From: Gammaproteobacteria bacterium
Lineage (GTDB): Bacteria; Pseudomonadota; Gammaproteobacteria; Eutrophobiales; Eutrophobiaceae
Assembly: GCA_028279365.1 (NCBI GenBank)
Contig: JANQNX010000007.1
Span: 1-64,000 of the forward strand
Direction of reading: 5' to 3'
Length of the DNA stretch: 64,000 bases
Numbering within the stretch: the stretch's first letter is position 1; every line of letters starts with the position of its first letter. The notes beneath the pieces were generated by a model. The model did no database searches and was not told the DNA's origin. It was given only the letters and a program-made list of their open reading frames with translations. A program made the translations under genes and the position numbers. This document shows, in pieces, positions 9,092 through 18,104 of the stretch.

Positions 9092-9934
9092 TTATAGAAC
9101 GTCAGCAATGTATGCCCGAGCTTTTTGGAAAATCGTAAAGCCAGTAATAAAAGCAAACACCGAAAACAAATTTAGATAAATTATAGGCCACAATTTCGGG
9201 CTCTCACCCCAAATCATTATGTTACGGCCTTGTTCAATGGCATGAGTAAGAGGGTTAAGAGAAAGTAAAAAGCGTGGTAAATCAGGTAATGCGGAAGTAG
9301 AAAAAAAAACTGCACTACCAAAAAGCAATAAAGTGCTAAGAAACATAGTGATATGTACGGTATCTCGCATATAAGCTCCAAGTAAAGAAAGTAAATAGCC
9401 GGTACCTAGACTAATTAATAACATGGGCAAAATTAGGACTGGTAAGAATAACCATGACCAGAAAATACCATTTCCGAGTGTAATTAACCCAATAATAACT
9501 AAAATAAGACTTATTAAATATTGAAATAATTGTGCCCCTATTATAGATGCGGGCAGTATTTCGAGAGGAAAAATAACCTTTTTGACGAGGTTAGGATTGT
9601 TAGATATAGCTTGTGCCGAATTGCTCATGCTTTCAGCAAATAGTTGGAAAAAAGTGATGCTGAAAAAAATCCCTAACGCATATTCAATACCACTTTCGTT
9701 TGTTGTGGTTCGGTAAGTACCATTAAATATAAAACCGAATACAAACGTATATAAAAATAATAACAATAGGGGGTTTAGGGTCATCCAGATAGGCCCAAGG
9801 AAACTGCCCTGGTATTTTGTTTTTATATTTCTCTCAATAAACAGAAATAGTAGTTTTCTATTCTTGAAGATGCGGGTAATGCCATCTTGAAAACTATAGC
9901 CGCCGATTTGATTATGATTGCATGTTAATGACAT
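9092..9934 (-). CDS. wzm: Polysaccharide ABC exporter permease
   Basis: 280 residues of the ABC-2 permease family: a cytoplasmic N-terminus containing RNIKTKYQGSFLGPIWMTLNPL, then six hydrophobic segments, and a late NPLTHAIEQGRN motif before the last helix. This is the standard Wzm/KpsM/TagG pattern. With the following ATPase it forms the channel that exports a complete polysaccharide on its lipid carrier. An ABC route means the chain is built in the cytoplasm, which agrees with the many cytoplasmic GT4 enzymes around it and the lack of a clear Wzx flippase in view. Confidence 0.9.
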   Translation of the reverse strand: MSLTCNHNQIGGYSFQDGITRIFKNRKLLFLFIERNIKTKYQGSFLGPIWMTLNPLLLLFLYTFVFGFIFNGTYRTTTNESGIEYALGIFFSITFFQLFAESMSNSAQAISNNPNLVKKVIFPLEILPASIIGAQLFQYLISLILVIIGLITLGNGIFWSWLFLPVLILPMLLISLGTGYLLSLLGAYMRDTVHITMFLSTLLLFGSAVFFSTSALPDLPRFLLSLNPLTHAIEQGRNIMIWGESPKLWPIIYLNLFSVFAFITGFTIFQKARAYIADVL

Positions 9935-10076
9935 GTTATTTTATATCAATGCATAAAGTTCAGTGTTTAGTAAACCAGAAACATATTGTTTTACCATAAT
10001 TATAGTCAATCTTGATGTTTTTTTTTGCAAACCTAAAGTGAGAGTAAAGTCCACTTAATTACTGCACTAATATGAT

Positions 10077-11159
10077 TCATACAAAGTTATTAATTACACT
10101 GTTATATTGTGCAAGCATATTTTTATATGAAAACCTTTCTTTTACATCTATTGAGATTTTTTTTCTATTAATTGTATCAAGCTTATTTACAGCTCTGTAC
10201 ATGCCGTTCAATAAACATTCAGTTGAACATCTTGGAATTAAAAACCCATTGACTCCGTCAACGATAAATTCATTTGCACTGGTTTTTTCTTCTGTTGCTA
10301 ATACAGGTAAGCCGACAGATAGTGCTTCAAGCATTGCATTTGATACACCTTCATAGTGAGATGATAATATATATAAATCTGATTGCTGAAAAATAATATA
10401 GGGTTTTTCTATATAATCTAAAAATAAGACACTATTTTCTAACGCAAGTTTTTTTACTCTTTTTTCAAGTTCTGACCTCAATGGTCCGGTTCCGATGATG
10501 TTTAAGATATGGTTAGGATATTTCTCTTTAAATATTGAAAAGCTCTGGATTAGCTCCTCAAATCCTTTCTGAGGGCACAGTCTTCCACAACTAACAAACT
10601 GCGGTTTAACATTCCTGTCAATGGAAATATTAGAATCTATATTTTCTAATACGGCATTATGGATCGTATATATTTTATCGATTTTTATTTTTGTACATGA
10701 TGCCAGATCATGTTTCATCGAATTGCTAAGTACGATGGATGCATCAGTAAAATGATAAAAATAACGATAGAAAATAGAAGATAAATAGTTCATTTTTCCA
10801 TATTGAATAGTAGCACTTGGAAATACTGCTTCACGAAAGATAAGTTTTGTATTACCTGGAAGAAATGGTTTAATTATGCAAAGTATCAGGTTTACGTCCC
10901 AAAATGTAGACAGAATTAAACAGGGTTTTCTTTGAACGGAATATTTAATAAGTTTAAAAACCCAAAAGAATTGACCACCTAAATCAATAATTTCAACATC
11001 AGGACTCACTTCAGTTTGTAAATCACCTTTCTGTCGAATAATCCCGATATGAACCTCATTTTCTCTGGAAAGAAAATTCGCAATTGCGACGATGTTTTTT
11101 TCTGCTCCCCCTTTTGACAAGGATGGCAGAAGAAAAAACAAAGTTGGCTTTTTACTCAT
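10077..11159 (-). CDS. GT4 family glycosyltransferase
   Basis: 360 residues, normal for the family. The N-terminal domain starts LFFLLPSLSKGGAEKNIVAIANFL, the GGAE loop typical of GT4 acceptor domains. The C-terminal domain has VSCGRLCPQKGFEELIQSF, IIGTGPLRSELEK and SSHYEGVSNAMLEALSVGLPVLAT, which holds the E-x7-E donor-binding motif. It retains the anomeric configuration and uses a nucleotide sugar in the cytoplasm. Its start overlaps the end of the upstream GT4 gene by 8 bases, indicating coupled translation. The sugar and linkage cannot be predicted. Confidence 0.88.
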   Translation of the reverse strand: MSKKPTLFFLLPSLSKGGAEKNIVAIANFLSRENEVHIGIIRQKGDLQTEVSPDVEIIDLGGQFFWVFKLIKYSVQRKPCLILSTFWDVNLILCIIKPFLPGNTKLIFREAVFPSATIQYGKMNYLSSIFYRYFYHFTDASIVLSNSMKHDLASCTKIKIDKIYTIHNAVLENIDSNISIDRNVKPQFVSCGRLCPQKGFEELIQSFSIFKEKYPNHILNIIGTGPLRSELEKRVKKLALENSVLFLDYIEKPYIIFQQSDLYILSSHYEGVSNAMLEALSVGLPVLATEEKTSANEFIVDGVNGFLIPRCSTECLLNGMYRAVNKLDTINRKKISIDVKERFSYKNMLAQYNSVINNFV

Positions 11160-12255
11160 GGTCAGATGGATTGGAAATAAACGACACTATTTTTTTGTCC
11201 CATTCAAAATCCAGTTTTGCTAAAGTTTCAAGTTGATCATCAAGTAAAGAAGATAACTTGTCTTTATTTTCAATAAGTATATCTACAGTCATTGCTAATG
11301 TTTCAAAATTATCTAAATCGAATAAACACGAGTCTGGCAGAATTTCGGAATGTGAAGGTATGTTACTGGCGAGGACCGGCACTCGGTGGGCTATCGCTTC
11401 CAACACAATATTTGGCGAACCTTCTGATAATGATGCAGACAGAATAAGATCAGAATTTTCCCAAATTTTCTCGCTGTCTACCCATCCCATAAATCTCACT
11501 CTGTCATTCAGTCCTAATTCAATTGTTCGATGTTTTAAAAACGACTCATCTTTACCAGACCCATAAATATAAAAAGTATAATTATTGTTTTTTAACTGTT
11601 TAATAGTATATAAGAGAAATTGTTGATTCTTATTTTTATCCAGGGTCCCAGCACAACTGATGTGAAAATGGTGGTGATTTTTAATAACCTCGGGTGGGCT
11701 TGCAAAAGATATGTCGTTTCTAATAATAGAATGGTATTTGGGACGAAGGTAGCGATGTCTATTTAATGTCGTATTAGTAATATATTTGGAATTTCCATAT
11801 ACAATGATCCCCGATATTGCCAATCCTTCTAAAAGTACTTCTATCCAGATTAAGATTTTATTTCTATTATTAAGTTGATGACTCTGTATTTTGTCGCCTC
11901 TGATGAACAGCACATGAGGAATATTCATGAGTAAGCAAAGTGGTTTCATGACCAGACTGTAAGTAGCATTAAATGAAAAGCTATGTGTTATCTGTTTAGA
12001 GAAACCAATTATCAGCAGCTGAAAGGGTGCCAACATATGAAACCATGCCCAGAAAATATAATTATCTGTATATTTCTCCGGCCAGTAGAAACGGTGAAAA
12101 TGACAATTTTTTTCGTTGATAGGGAATGGCACGACTGATAGATAATGCACTTCATGCTGTTCTTTTAATAGTGCATTTATGGCACGAAATAGGCGCTTAC
12201 AGCAACCTCCTGGCTTCGGTTGATAATAACTGGTTAGAATTCGTCTTTTGTTCAT
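11152..12255 (-). CDS. GT4 family glycosyltransferase
   Basis: 367 residues. The N-terminus (MNKRRILTSYYQPKPGGCCKRL) is the acceptor-side Rossmann strand and loop. The C-terminal half shows ISCAGTLDKNKNQQFLLYTI, FYIYGSGKDESF and SASLSEGSPNIVLEAIAHRVPVLAS, the donor-binding E-x7-E region of GT4 enzymes. It is divergent in the N-terminal domain compared with its neighbours. It overlaps the following GT4 gene by 8 bases and follows the 609-aa membrane protein gene after about 20 bases, so all three lie on one transcript. The role is inferred as one sugar-transfer step in the surface polysaccharide. Confidence 0.82.
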   Translation of the reverse strand: MNKRRILTSYYQPKPGGCCKRLFRAINALLKEQHEVHYLSVVPFPINEKNCHFHRFYWPEKYTDNYIFWAWFHMLAPFQLLIIGFSKQITHSFSFNATYSLVMKPLCLLMNIPHVLFIRGDKIQSHQLNNRNKILIWIEVLLEGLAISGIIVYGNSKYITNTTLNRHRYLRPKYHSIIRNDISFASPPEVIKNHHHFHISCAGTLDKNKNQQFLLYTIKQLKNNNYTFYIYGSGKDESFLKHRTIELGLNDRVRFMGWVDSEKIWENSDLILSASLSEGSPNIVLEAIAHRVPVLASNIPSHSEILPDSCLFDLDNFETLAMTVDILIENKDKLSSLLDDQLETLAKLDFEWDKKIVSFISNPSDHE

Positions 12256-12275
12256 AAAAACGACAGAGAAGGCAA

Positions 12276-14105
12276 TTATTGCATGTCAGTATAAGTGAAA
12301 GATTTTTTAATACTAAGTAAGCAGTAGGCTAAAAGAATCAATATCACAGCCAGCATTGATAGCAGTGTTATTTTATTCGCAACTGCTTGTCTAGTTGATA
12401 TTTCAAATGCGAATGATTGGAACTTTGAAAATGCAAGCGCCTGATTCTTCTCTTTAATTCTAAAATGGTCTCCAGCCTCGCATTTGTTTTCCTTCGGAAA
12501 AACATAACAAGCAGGGTTTTTTATGTTGAGTACATTATCCGTCTCGATTGTGATTTCTCCCATGCTCAATGTTTTAAATGGAAGATTCTCAAGGGCATAT
12601 CCAAAAATAGCTTCATAGCAAAACACTTGTGATTTCCCATGTGCAAGCATGTTATTCCTGCTTATTGTGAGAATCGCCTGGTTTTTCTCATTAACGTATG
12701 TGCTATTTTCAGTAATTGTTGGCGTCCAACTTCCAGACTGAACTTTAGAATAAGCTTGTAGAACTTCACTGGGATTATAGTTTTGCTGATAGTAATAGTC
12801 TCTATCTTTCCAAATTTTCAATGAAACAATCATGATGATTGATACACTTATCAGGATAAATTGTTGTTTTTTATTTAAATTTATTTTTTCGAATAGTAGT
12901 GATGTAAACAGACATAAAAAAGGAATATACAAGCAAAACCATCTAACCAGACTGCTACTGTTTTTAAATAGTGGTATTTGTTTGAGTGTCGCATTCCATT
13001 CAGGTGTGTAAAAGTTAAATGCAATCGGTAGTGAGAATAGTACAAGCAATAATAAAGTAAGAAATAACTGTGTTTTAGAAATATTGATTTGGCGTAAGGT
13101 AAATTTTTTAAGAAGATACAATGAACCAATTGCTAATATAATTGCAGGTACAAATGTAATGCCAAATTCGAACTCGTGTTGTCCAAGTGCCCATCTGCGA
13201 TTGATTAAAATTTCCGATGCCATTTCGTGTTGAGGTGAAAGAAATAAATTTTTGACTACAAGTGAAATTAATTCACCAATATTTTCAGCGCCGGGCAAAG
13301 GATAGTGCTCTCTGTTAGAGCTATCCAGGAATGATAAAGCTGCAGAAAGTTTTGCTGCAAAAATACCTGATGCCAGCATTCCTGCCATAGAAAGTTTAAC
13401 CATAGGAAGTTTTAGAGATAAAAAACTGTTCTTCTGTATGGCATAAATCAGCAGGCAAAAAATAATAAATACAAATGTTGGGACTGAGATATATGCAATA
13501 TCAAGGTAAAATAAATACGCGATTAACAAAGCTGAACTGAAAATTTCCAGTAAAACATCTTTATAAAATATTGTCTGTTTCTCGGCATTTCTTAAAATCA
13601 AATAGGTGATCAATGGCATCAGCATGAACGTGTGGTAAGTCATATGACCAACAATGTACTTATGTGCATAAAAATCATTAAATAAAAAAATACTTGCTCC
13701 CAGAAATGAAGCATACATGCTGAGAAGAAAAATCTTTCTGGCTAATAAGTAAAAACCAATAAAACCAAGTGCTGCAAACAAGAGAAACGTAATGCGAACG
13801 CTTGTGATTGGATCAACAATGAAAACGAGAAATTGTGGTATGGAAAAATAGATACTGACGGGGTTAGGAAACTTTGGTATGCCTCCACAAAATGAAGGGG
13901 TAAACCATTGCAATGAAAACAAGCCGTTTTGACTAAACCAATAATACCCATCCAGGAAATAAGGCAGATAGTTATTGAAATCATGCCCCATTAAGCCGTT
14001 TTGCATAGGTAGAAATTGTTCATAAATAGCGAAATGAATAAAAATCAGCACACATGCAATAATGACAACACATAGCTCTTTTTTATGTTTGATTACAGAA
14101 AGCAT
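12276..14105 (-). CDS. Large multi-pass membrane protein of the polysaccharide locus (YfhO/GT-C-like)
   Basis: 609 residues with about 12 hydrophobic segments, a periplasmic-looking loop after the first one (GHDFNNYLPYFLDGYYWF) and a soluble stretch near residues 440-570 before a last membrane helix. The acidic residue in the first loop, and the long late soluble domain, resemble YfhO/GT-C membrane glycosyltransferases, but I see no decisive catalytic motif. It is flanked by GT2 and GT4 genes on the same strand. A role in transferring a side-chain sugar outside the membrane is possible; a polymerase or ligase is the alternative. Treat the function as unknown. Confidence 0.6.
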   Translation of the reverse strand: MLSVIKHKKELCVVIIACVLIFIHFAIYEQFLPMQNGLMGHDFNNYLPYFLDGYYWFSQNGLFSLQWFTPSFCGGIPKFPNPVSIYFSIPQFLVFIVDPITSVRITFLLFAALGFIGFYLLARKIFLLSMYASFLGASIFLFNDFYAHKYIVGHMTYHTFMLMPLITYLILRNAEKQTIFYKDVLLEIFSSALLIAYLFYLDIAYISVPTFVFIIFCLLIYAIQKNSFLSLKLPMVKLSMAGMLASGIFAAKLSAALSFLDSSNREHYPLPGAENIGELISLVVKNLFLSPQHEMASEILINRRWALGQHEFEFGITFVPAIILAIGSLYLLKKFTLRQINISKTQLFLTLLLLVLFSLPIAFNFYTPEWNATLKQIPLFKNSSSLVRWFCLYIPFLCLFTSLLFEKINLNKKQQFILISVSIIMIVSLKIWKDRDYYYQQNYNPSEVLQAYSKVQSGSWTPTITENSTYVNEKNQAILTISRNNMLAHGKSQVFCYEAIFGYALENLPFKTLSMGEITIETDNVLNIKNPACYVFPKENKCEAGDHFRIKEKNQALAFSKFQSFAFEISTRQAVANKITLLSMLAVILILLAYCLLSIKKSFTYTDMQ

Positions 14106-14142
14106 TATTTAGATAAGATTGAAGGGCAGGTGAGTAATCTGA

Positions 14143-15111
14143 TTAAAACTCTTCCTCAAACCATATGTAATCAGAATAACTGTTGTTAGGGATGATAGGA
14201 CTTTGTGCCCAGTTACTTATTAACTGAAATATTAATAATAAAGTGATTATGGTTGACTGGACTGATATAAAGAATAATAAAAGTAATATGACAAAGTATA
14301 TTAATGCGCTTCCCGAAAAAGGATTAAATAGGGCTCCAAACAGGAAAGTTAAACTCAATATACAGACACTTGAACAGGAAAATATCAGCAATATCCTAAC
14401 CAGAGTTGAGTCACTATAAACCGAAATCGCACTTAAGCCGTGCAGAATTAAACCGCTAAAGTTCATGCTGGATTTGCCCAGCAGTCTTTCGCCTCTGTTC
14501 GTCGGGATTTTATCTATGGGCAACCTGGATCGAATAATAGTAGCAGGTAGATTTATCCACAATTCGGATCTTGATGCTAGCCTTGTTAATTGAACAGCAG
14601 GAATCAGACAAAAATTACCAAACGAAATCCGTTGTCCTGTTAGATATAGAAAAAGATATTTATAAATTCGATACATGAACCGAAAAAGCAGTGTCTCAGA
14701 GCGCTTACTTCTTTCTGCTACTATAATATTCTCGGGAACCATTCGGTTTTTACTTAATAGCTCCGAGATATACTCCGGTTTATCCTCACCATCAGAGTCC
14801 ATGACTACGACCAAATCGCTTTGTGCATAATTTGCTAAATAAGCAATGCCTATCGCGATGCTTCTTTGCGAACCCATATTGCAGGAAAGATGAAGTATTT
14901 TGATAGTGTCGATTTTTTGAAGTTGACTGACTTGTTGCTGGTGGATTTGATGTTCCAGGCTTGACCCATCATTAATGACCAAAATACTCACTGAGGACAG
15001 GTTCGACCTATCCAAAGTTTGATCAATTTGCCCGATTAGAAGATTAAGAGACTCCCAATCATTATAGACAGGAATCAATATGGTCAGTGCTTTTTGCTGC
15101 AGATCTTCCAA
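14143..15111 (-). CDS. GT2 glycosyltransferase with C-terminal membrane segments
   Basis: 322 residues. ILIPVYNDWESLNLLI opens the GT2 fold, VINDGSS follows near residue 46, and the metal-binding DSD (105-107) lies in VVVMDSDGEDKPEYI. Residues about 235-300 hold two or three hydrophobic segments. It has the DPM1/ArnC/GtrB layout: an enzyme that places a sugar on undecaprenyl phosphate for later use outside the membrane. It is the first gene of the minus-strand run and precedes the multi-pass protein, so the two may form a lipid-carrier side-chain pair, as at the start of this window. The upstream 267 bases face the divergent sugar operon. Confidence 0.8.
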   Translation of the reverse strand: MEDLQQKALTILIPVYNDWESLNLLIGQIDQTLDRSNLSSVSILVINDGSSLEHQIHQQQVSQLQKIDTIKILHLSCNMGSQRSIAIGIAYLANYAQSDLVVVMDSDGEDKPEYISELLSKNRMVPENIIVAERSKRSETLLFRFMYRIYKYLFLYLTGQRISFGNFCLIPAVQLTRLASRSELWINLPATIIRSRLPIDKIPTNRGERLLGKSSMNFSGLILHGLSAISVYSDSTLVRILLIFSCSSVCILSLTFLFGALFNPFSGSALIYFVILLLLFFISVQSTIITLLLIFQLISNWAQSPIIPNNSYSDYIWFEEEF

Positions 15112-15339
15112 AATTTATCCTCAGGCAAGTCGATTTCATCGATTTCCAGTCATGCAATAACATATCTAAAGCGCCGAAAATGCCAAAATCAATGATATAG
15201 GTATATCTCAAGATTAATCATATACATTTATCAAAATTACTCAAAATAGAACAGCGCCAGATTCGAGATTCAAATCATTTTGAGAATAAAGTCTCATTTA
15301 GATGCGGTCTTTAGGCTTTATCTGTAAATTGCTATAAAA

Positions 15340-15345
15340 TATAAT
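15340..15345 (+). promoter_or_regulatory. Candidate -10 box for the nucleotide-sugar operon
   Basis: A perfect TATAAT lies 33 bases before the cupin start codon in the AT-rich gap between two divergent operons (15112-15378). The spaced -35 position reads TTTATC, a weak match, so the promoter call is tentative. I see no other recognisable element in this gap. Confidence 0.4.
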
Positions 15346-15378
15346 AGTTATTCCGAAATATCCCCATAAAGTGAAAAA

Positions 15379-15777
15379 ATGTCCACTATCCCGGTAGAAG
15401 AAAAACCTCTAATAGATATGCTCCCTCCCTACGAAGATGAGCGCGGTGCCATATACCCGTTAGTTGATGCAAAAATGGAAAGTGCCGTATTAATTACCTC
15501 TAAAAAAGGCACGATTCGCGCTAATCACTACCACAAGACAGACTGGCATTATTGTTATGTGCTTGAAGGTTCGATTGATTATTATCACCGTCCGCATGGT
15601 TCTGACGAAGAACCGGAGTGCATTACAGTGAAAAAAGGTGAGATGATGTATACACCTCCCATGGTTGACCATGCCATGAAATTTCCTGAAGACACAGTTT
15701 TCCTTACTTTGGGAGGAAATCCACGGGATCAAGAAACCTATGAAGCAGACGTAGTCAGAGTTGATCTGGTTAATTAA
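15379..15777 (+). CDS. Cupin-fold protein of nucleotide-sugar operon
   Basis: 132 residues of a single cupin barrel. The metal or substrate motif is visible as ANHYHKTDWHYCYVLEGSIDYY and later MYTPPMVDHAMKFPED, giving several conserved His and Glu residues. Small cupins of this type appear in sugar loci as dTDP-sugar isomerases (FdtA-like) or polysaccharide-related accessory proteins. It is the first gene of a four-gene plus-strand operon with a C-methyltransferase-like enzyme, an epimerase/dehydratase and a Gfo/Idh reductase, which favours a role in making a modified sugar. The exact reaction is not determined by sequence. Confidence 0.7.
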   Translation: MSTIPVEEKPLIDMLPPYEDERGAIYPLVDAKMESAVLITSKKGTIRANHYHKTDWHYCYVLEGSIDYYHRPHGSDEEPECITVKKGEMMYTPPMVDHAMKFPEDTVFLTLGGNPRDQETYEADVVRVDLVN

Positions 15778-15800
15778 GTTTTTACCTAAACCAGTCTGCA

Positions 15801-17039
15801 ATGACCTATCAACATCGTCAGCAATGCAGGCTATGTGATAGTGATAATCTGGAGGTAGTATTATCACTAACGCCGACGCCGCCGGCCAATGCATTTATAA
15901 AGCGGGAATTTCTCGATGTTCAACAAGCATGTTTTCCGCTTGATCTCTACTTTTGTCATGGTTGCGCACACCTACAACTCCTGGATGTTGTTGCCCCTGA
16001 TGTGCTTTTCGAAAATTACGTCTATGTCTCGGGGACATCACCTGTTTTTGTTGAACATTTCAGACAGTATGCAGATCAGATTACACAATTTTGTTCGCTT
16101 AAGCACGATGATTTAGTTGTTGATATTGGCTCAAATGACGGAACATTTTTACGTTTTTTTCTAGAGCAAGGTAATAGGGTTTTGGGTGTTGACCCGGCTA
16201 AAGAAATTTCTGAGCAGGCTAATCAATCAGGCATCAATACAATTAATGGTTTTTTCGGTGAAAGCATGGCCCGGCAAATTCTTGATGATTACGGTCAAGC
16301 CAAAGTTGTTTCTGCAAATAATGTTTTCGCTCATATTGATGATATAAAAAGTGTGGTCAGAGGTGTGCGTCAACTTCTCCAGGATGATGGCGTGTTTGTG
16401 TTTGAAGTCTCATATTTGCTCGATTTATATCAGAAAAAGCTGTTTGATATGGTTTATCATGAACATCTTGATTACCATTCAATTATTCCACTGCAGTTAT
16501 TTTTTCAGACAATGCAAATGGAAATCATAAGTATAGAGAAAGTAAATACACACGGTGGCAGCATCCGTTGTTATGTGTCACACGCAAATGGACCCATACC
16601 AGTCGATAATAGTGTTAGTGAATTTGTTTCTATTGAAAAGGAAAATCTTCTCGACAAAGCAGAGACCTTTTTCGATTTTGCGACAAAGATTAAAAAAAAT
16701 GGAATTCAACTTCTCGACTTGATAAAAAGTCTAAAATCGGAGGGCAAAAGAATTGCAGCATTTGGTGCCCCGGCAAAGGCAACAACGTTGATGTATCATT
16801 ACGGACTTAATAGCGAGTATATCGACTATATTGTCGATGATAGCCCGTTAAAACAGGGACTGTATTCGCCAGGGCTACATCTGCCAGTTGTATCGAGTGA
16901 TGCATTAAAACAGGATACGCCCGATTATTTACTTATCCTTGCATGGAATTTTGCAGAACCCATCATTAATAAGAATAGAGAGTATCAATCTAATGGAGGC
17001 AAATTTATTGTCCCTTTACCTGAACTGGAGATTATATAA
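15801..17039 (+). CDS. SAM-dependent C-methyltransferase-like protein
   Basis: 412 residues in the three-part layout of sugar C-methyltransferases. The N-terminal zinc-finger-like domain has CRLCDSDNLEVVLSL and a later CHGCAH pair. The central SAM domain has VVDIGSNDGTFLRFF, and the C-terminal half has FGAPAKATTLMYHY and the nucleotide-like YIVDDSPLKQG. TylC3-like enzymes of this build add a methyl group to carbon 3 of a 4-keto-6-deoxy sugar, but many homologues in polysaccharide loci have unknown substrates. It begins 23 bases after the cupin gene and ends 3 bases before the epimerase gene, so it is clearly part of the same transcript. Confidence 0.82.
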   Translation: MTYQHRQQCRLCDSDNLEVVLSLTPTPPANAFIKREFLDVQQACFPLDLYFCHGCAHLQLLDVVAPDVLFENYVYVSGTSPVFVEHFRQYADQITQFCSLKHDDLVVDIGSNDGTFLRFFLEQGNRVLGVDPAKEISEQANQSGINTINGFFGESMARQILDDYGQAKVVSANNVFAHIDDIKSVVRGVRQLLQDDGVFVFEVSYLLDLYQKKLFDMVYHEHLDYHSIIPLQLFFQTMQMEIISIEKVNTHGGSIRCYVSHANGPIPVDNSVSEFVSIEKENLLDKAETFFDFATKIKKNGIQLLDLIKSLKSEGKRIAAFGAPAKATTLMYHYGLNSEYIDYIVDDSPLKQGLYSPGLHLPVVSSDALKQDTPDYLLILAWNFAEPIINKNREYQSNGGKFIVPLPELEII

Positions 17040-17042
17040 ATC

Positions 17043-18104
17043 GTGAATGAGTTTTTATTGTCAGAAGATATAGATGAAATTGTTAAGCGGTTGGATACAG
17101 TTGCAGATGAGTTTGAGGGCAAGCGAATACTGTTGGCTGGTGGGCAGGGCTTTCTTGGGCGATATTTTCTCTCCGTTTTTACCCGACTGAATGAAACCAG
17201 ATTTAAGCAAAACTGTGAGTTAATCATTTTAGATAACTTTATTACCGCAGGCGAAGCAGGAAAAGATCAAAAGCCTTTCCCTGATGTTGACTATATTGAA
17301 CATGATGTATCTACTTCAATTTCAATTGATAAAAAGCTCGATTTCATCATTCATTGTGCCGGCATTGCCAGTCCTTATTACTACCGTGCCTATCCACTTG
17401 AAACGCTTGATGTGGCAATTATGGGTAATCGTCATTTGTTGCAACTGGCATCTGAACATCAAGCTCGTTACACATTTTTTAGTTCCAGCGAAATCTATGG
17501 AGATCCTGATCCAAAACACATACCAACTCCGGAAAGTTACCGGGGTAATGTTTCTTCTCAAGGTCCCAGGGCTTGTTATGATGAAAGTAAACGAATGGGT
17601 GAAACACTATGTTATGTGTTTCATAATTTACATGGTGTTGCGACAAACATAATTAGACCATTTAATGTATATGGGCCCGGTATGCAGGAGGCAGACTATC
17701 GCGTGTTACCGAATTTTGCTAACCGGATAAAGGCTAAAGCGCCTCTTAAAGTATATGGTGGAGGAAATCAGACTCGAACGTTTTGTTATGTCAGCGATGC
17801 AATCAATGGTTTTCTCCGGGTAATTAGCATGGGCGTTCCGGGTGAGACGTACAACATAGGCAACCCCAAACCTGAAATTTCGATGGTCGAATTAGTGGAG
17901 TATTGCAGTAAGGCCCTAGGTAGGGAAGTCGCCCATACATTAATTGAATATCCGGATTCATACCCGGCTGATGAACCTAATAGGCGCTGTCCAGATATTA
18001 AAAAAGCCAGGCTGCAAATTGGCTATGAACCCAAGGTCGATATCACGACCGGTCTGACCAGGTTCTTTAGCTGGACTGATGAGAATTATACTGGTGAGCT
18101 ATGA
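17043..18104 (+). CDS. NAD-dependent nucleotide-sugar epimerase/dehydratase
   Basis: 353 residues starting at a GTG codon 3 bases after the previous stop; no in-frame ATG is better placed. It is an extended short-chain dehydrogenase: LLAGGQGFLGRYFLSVF binds NAD, FSSSEIYGD supplies the catalytic Ser, and YDESKRMGE is the Y-x3-K pair. RPFNVYGPGM and RTFCYVSDAI are typical of UDP-glucuronate decarboxylase-like members. The first about 35 residues before the Rossmann strand are an extension. It probably acts on the same nucleotide sugar as its operon partners. Its stop overlaps the next start (ATGA, 4 bases). Confidence 0.85.
   Translation: MNEFLLSEDIDEIVKRLDTVADEFEGKRILLAGGQGFLGRYFLSVFTRLNETRFKQNCELIILDNFITAGEAGKDQKPFPDVDYIEHDVSTSISIDKKLDFIIHCAGIASPYYYRAYPLETLDVAIMGNRHLLQLASEHQARYTFFSSSEIYGDPDPKHIPTPESYRGNVSSQGPRACYDESKRMGETLCYVFHNLHGVATNIIRPFNVYGPGMQEADYRVLPNFANRIKAKAPLKVYGGGNQTRTFCYVSDAINGFLRVISMGVPGETYNIGNPKPEISMVELVEYCSKALGREVAHTLIEYPDSYPADEPNRRCPDIKKARLQIGYEPKVDITTGLTRFFSWTDENYTGEL

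Noticed and set aside
15490-15894. 134-codon minus-strand ORF over the cupin gene
   Set aside because: The cupin frame has clear family motifs and correct context; this is the opposite-strand shadow.
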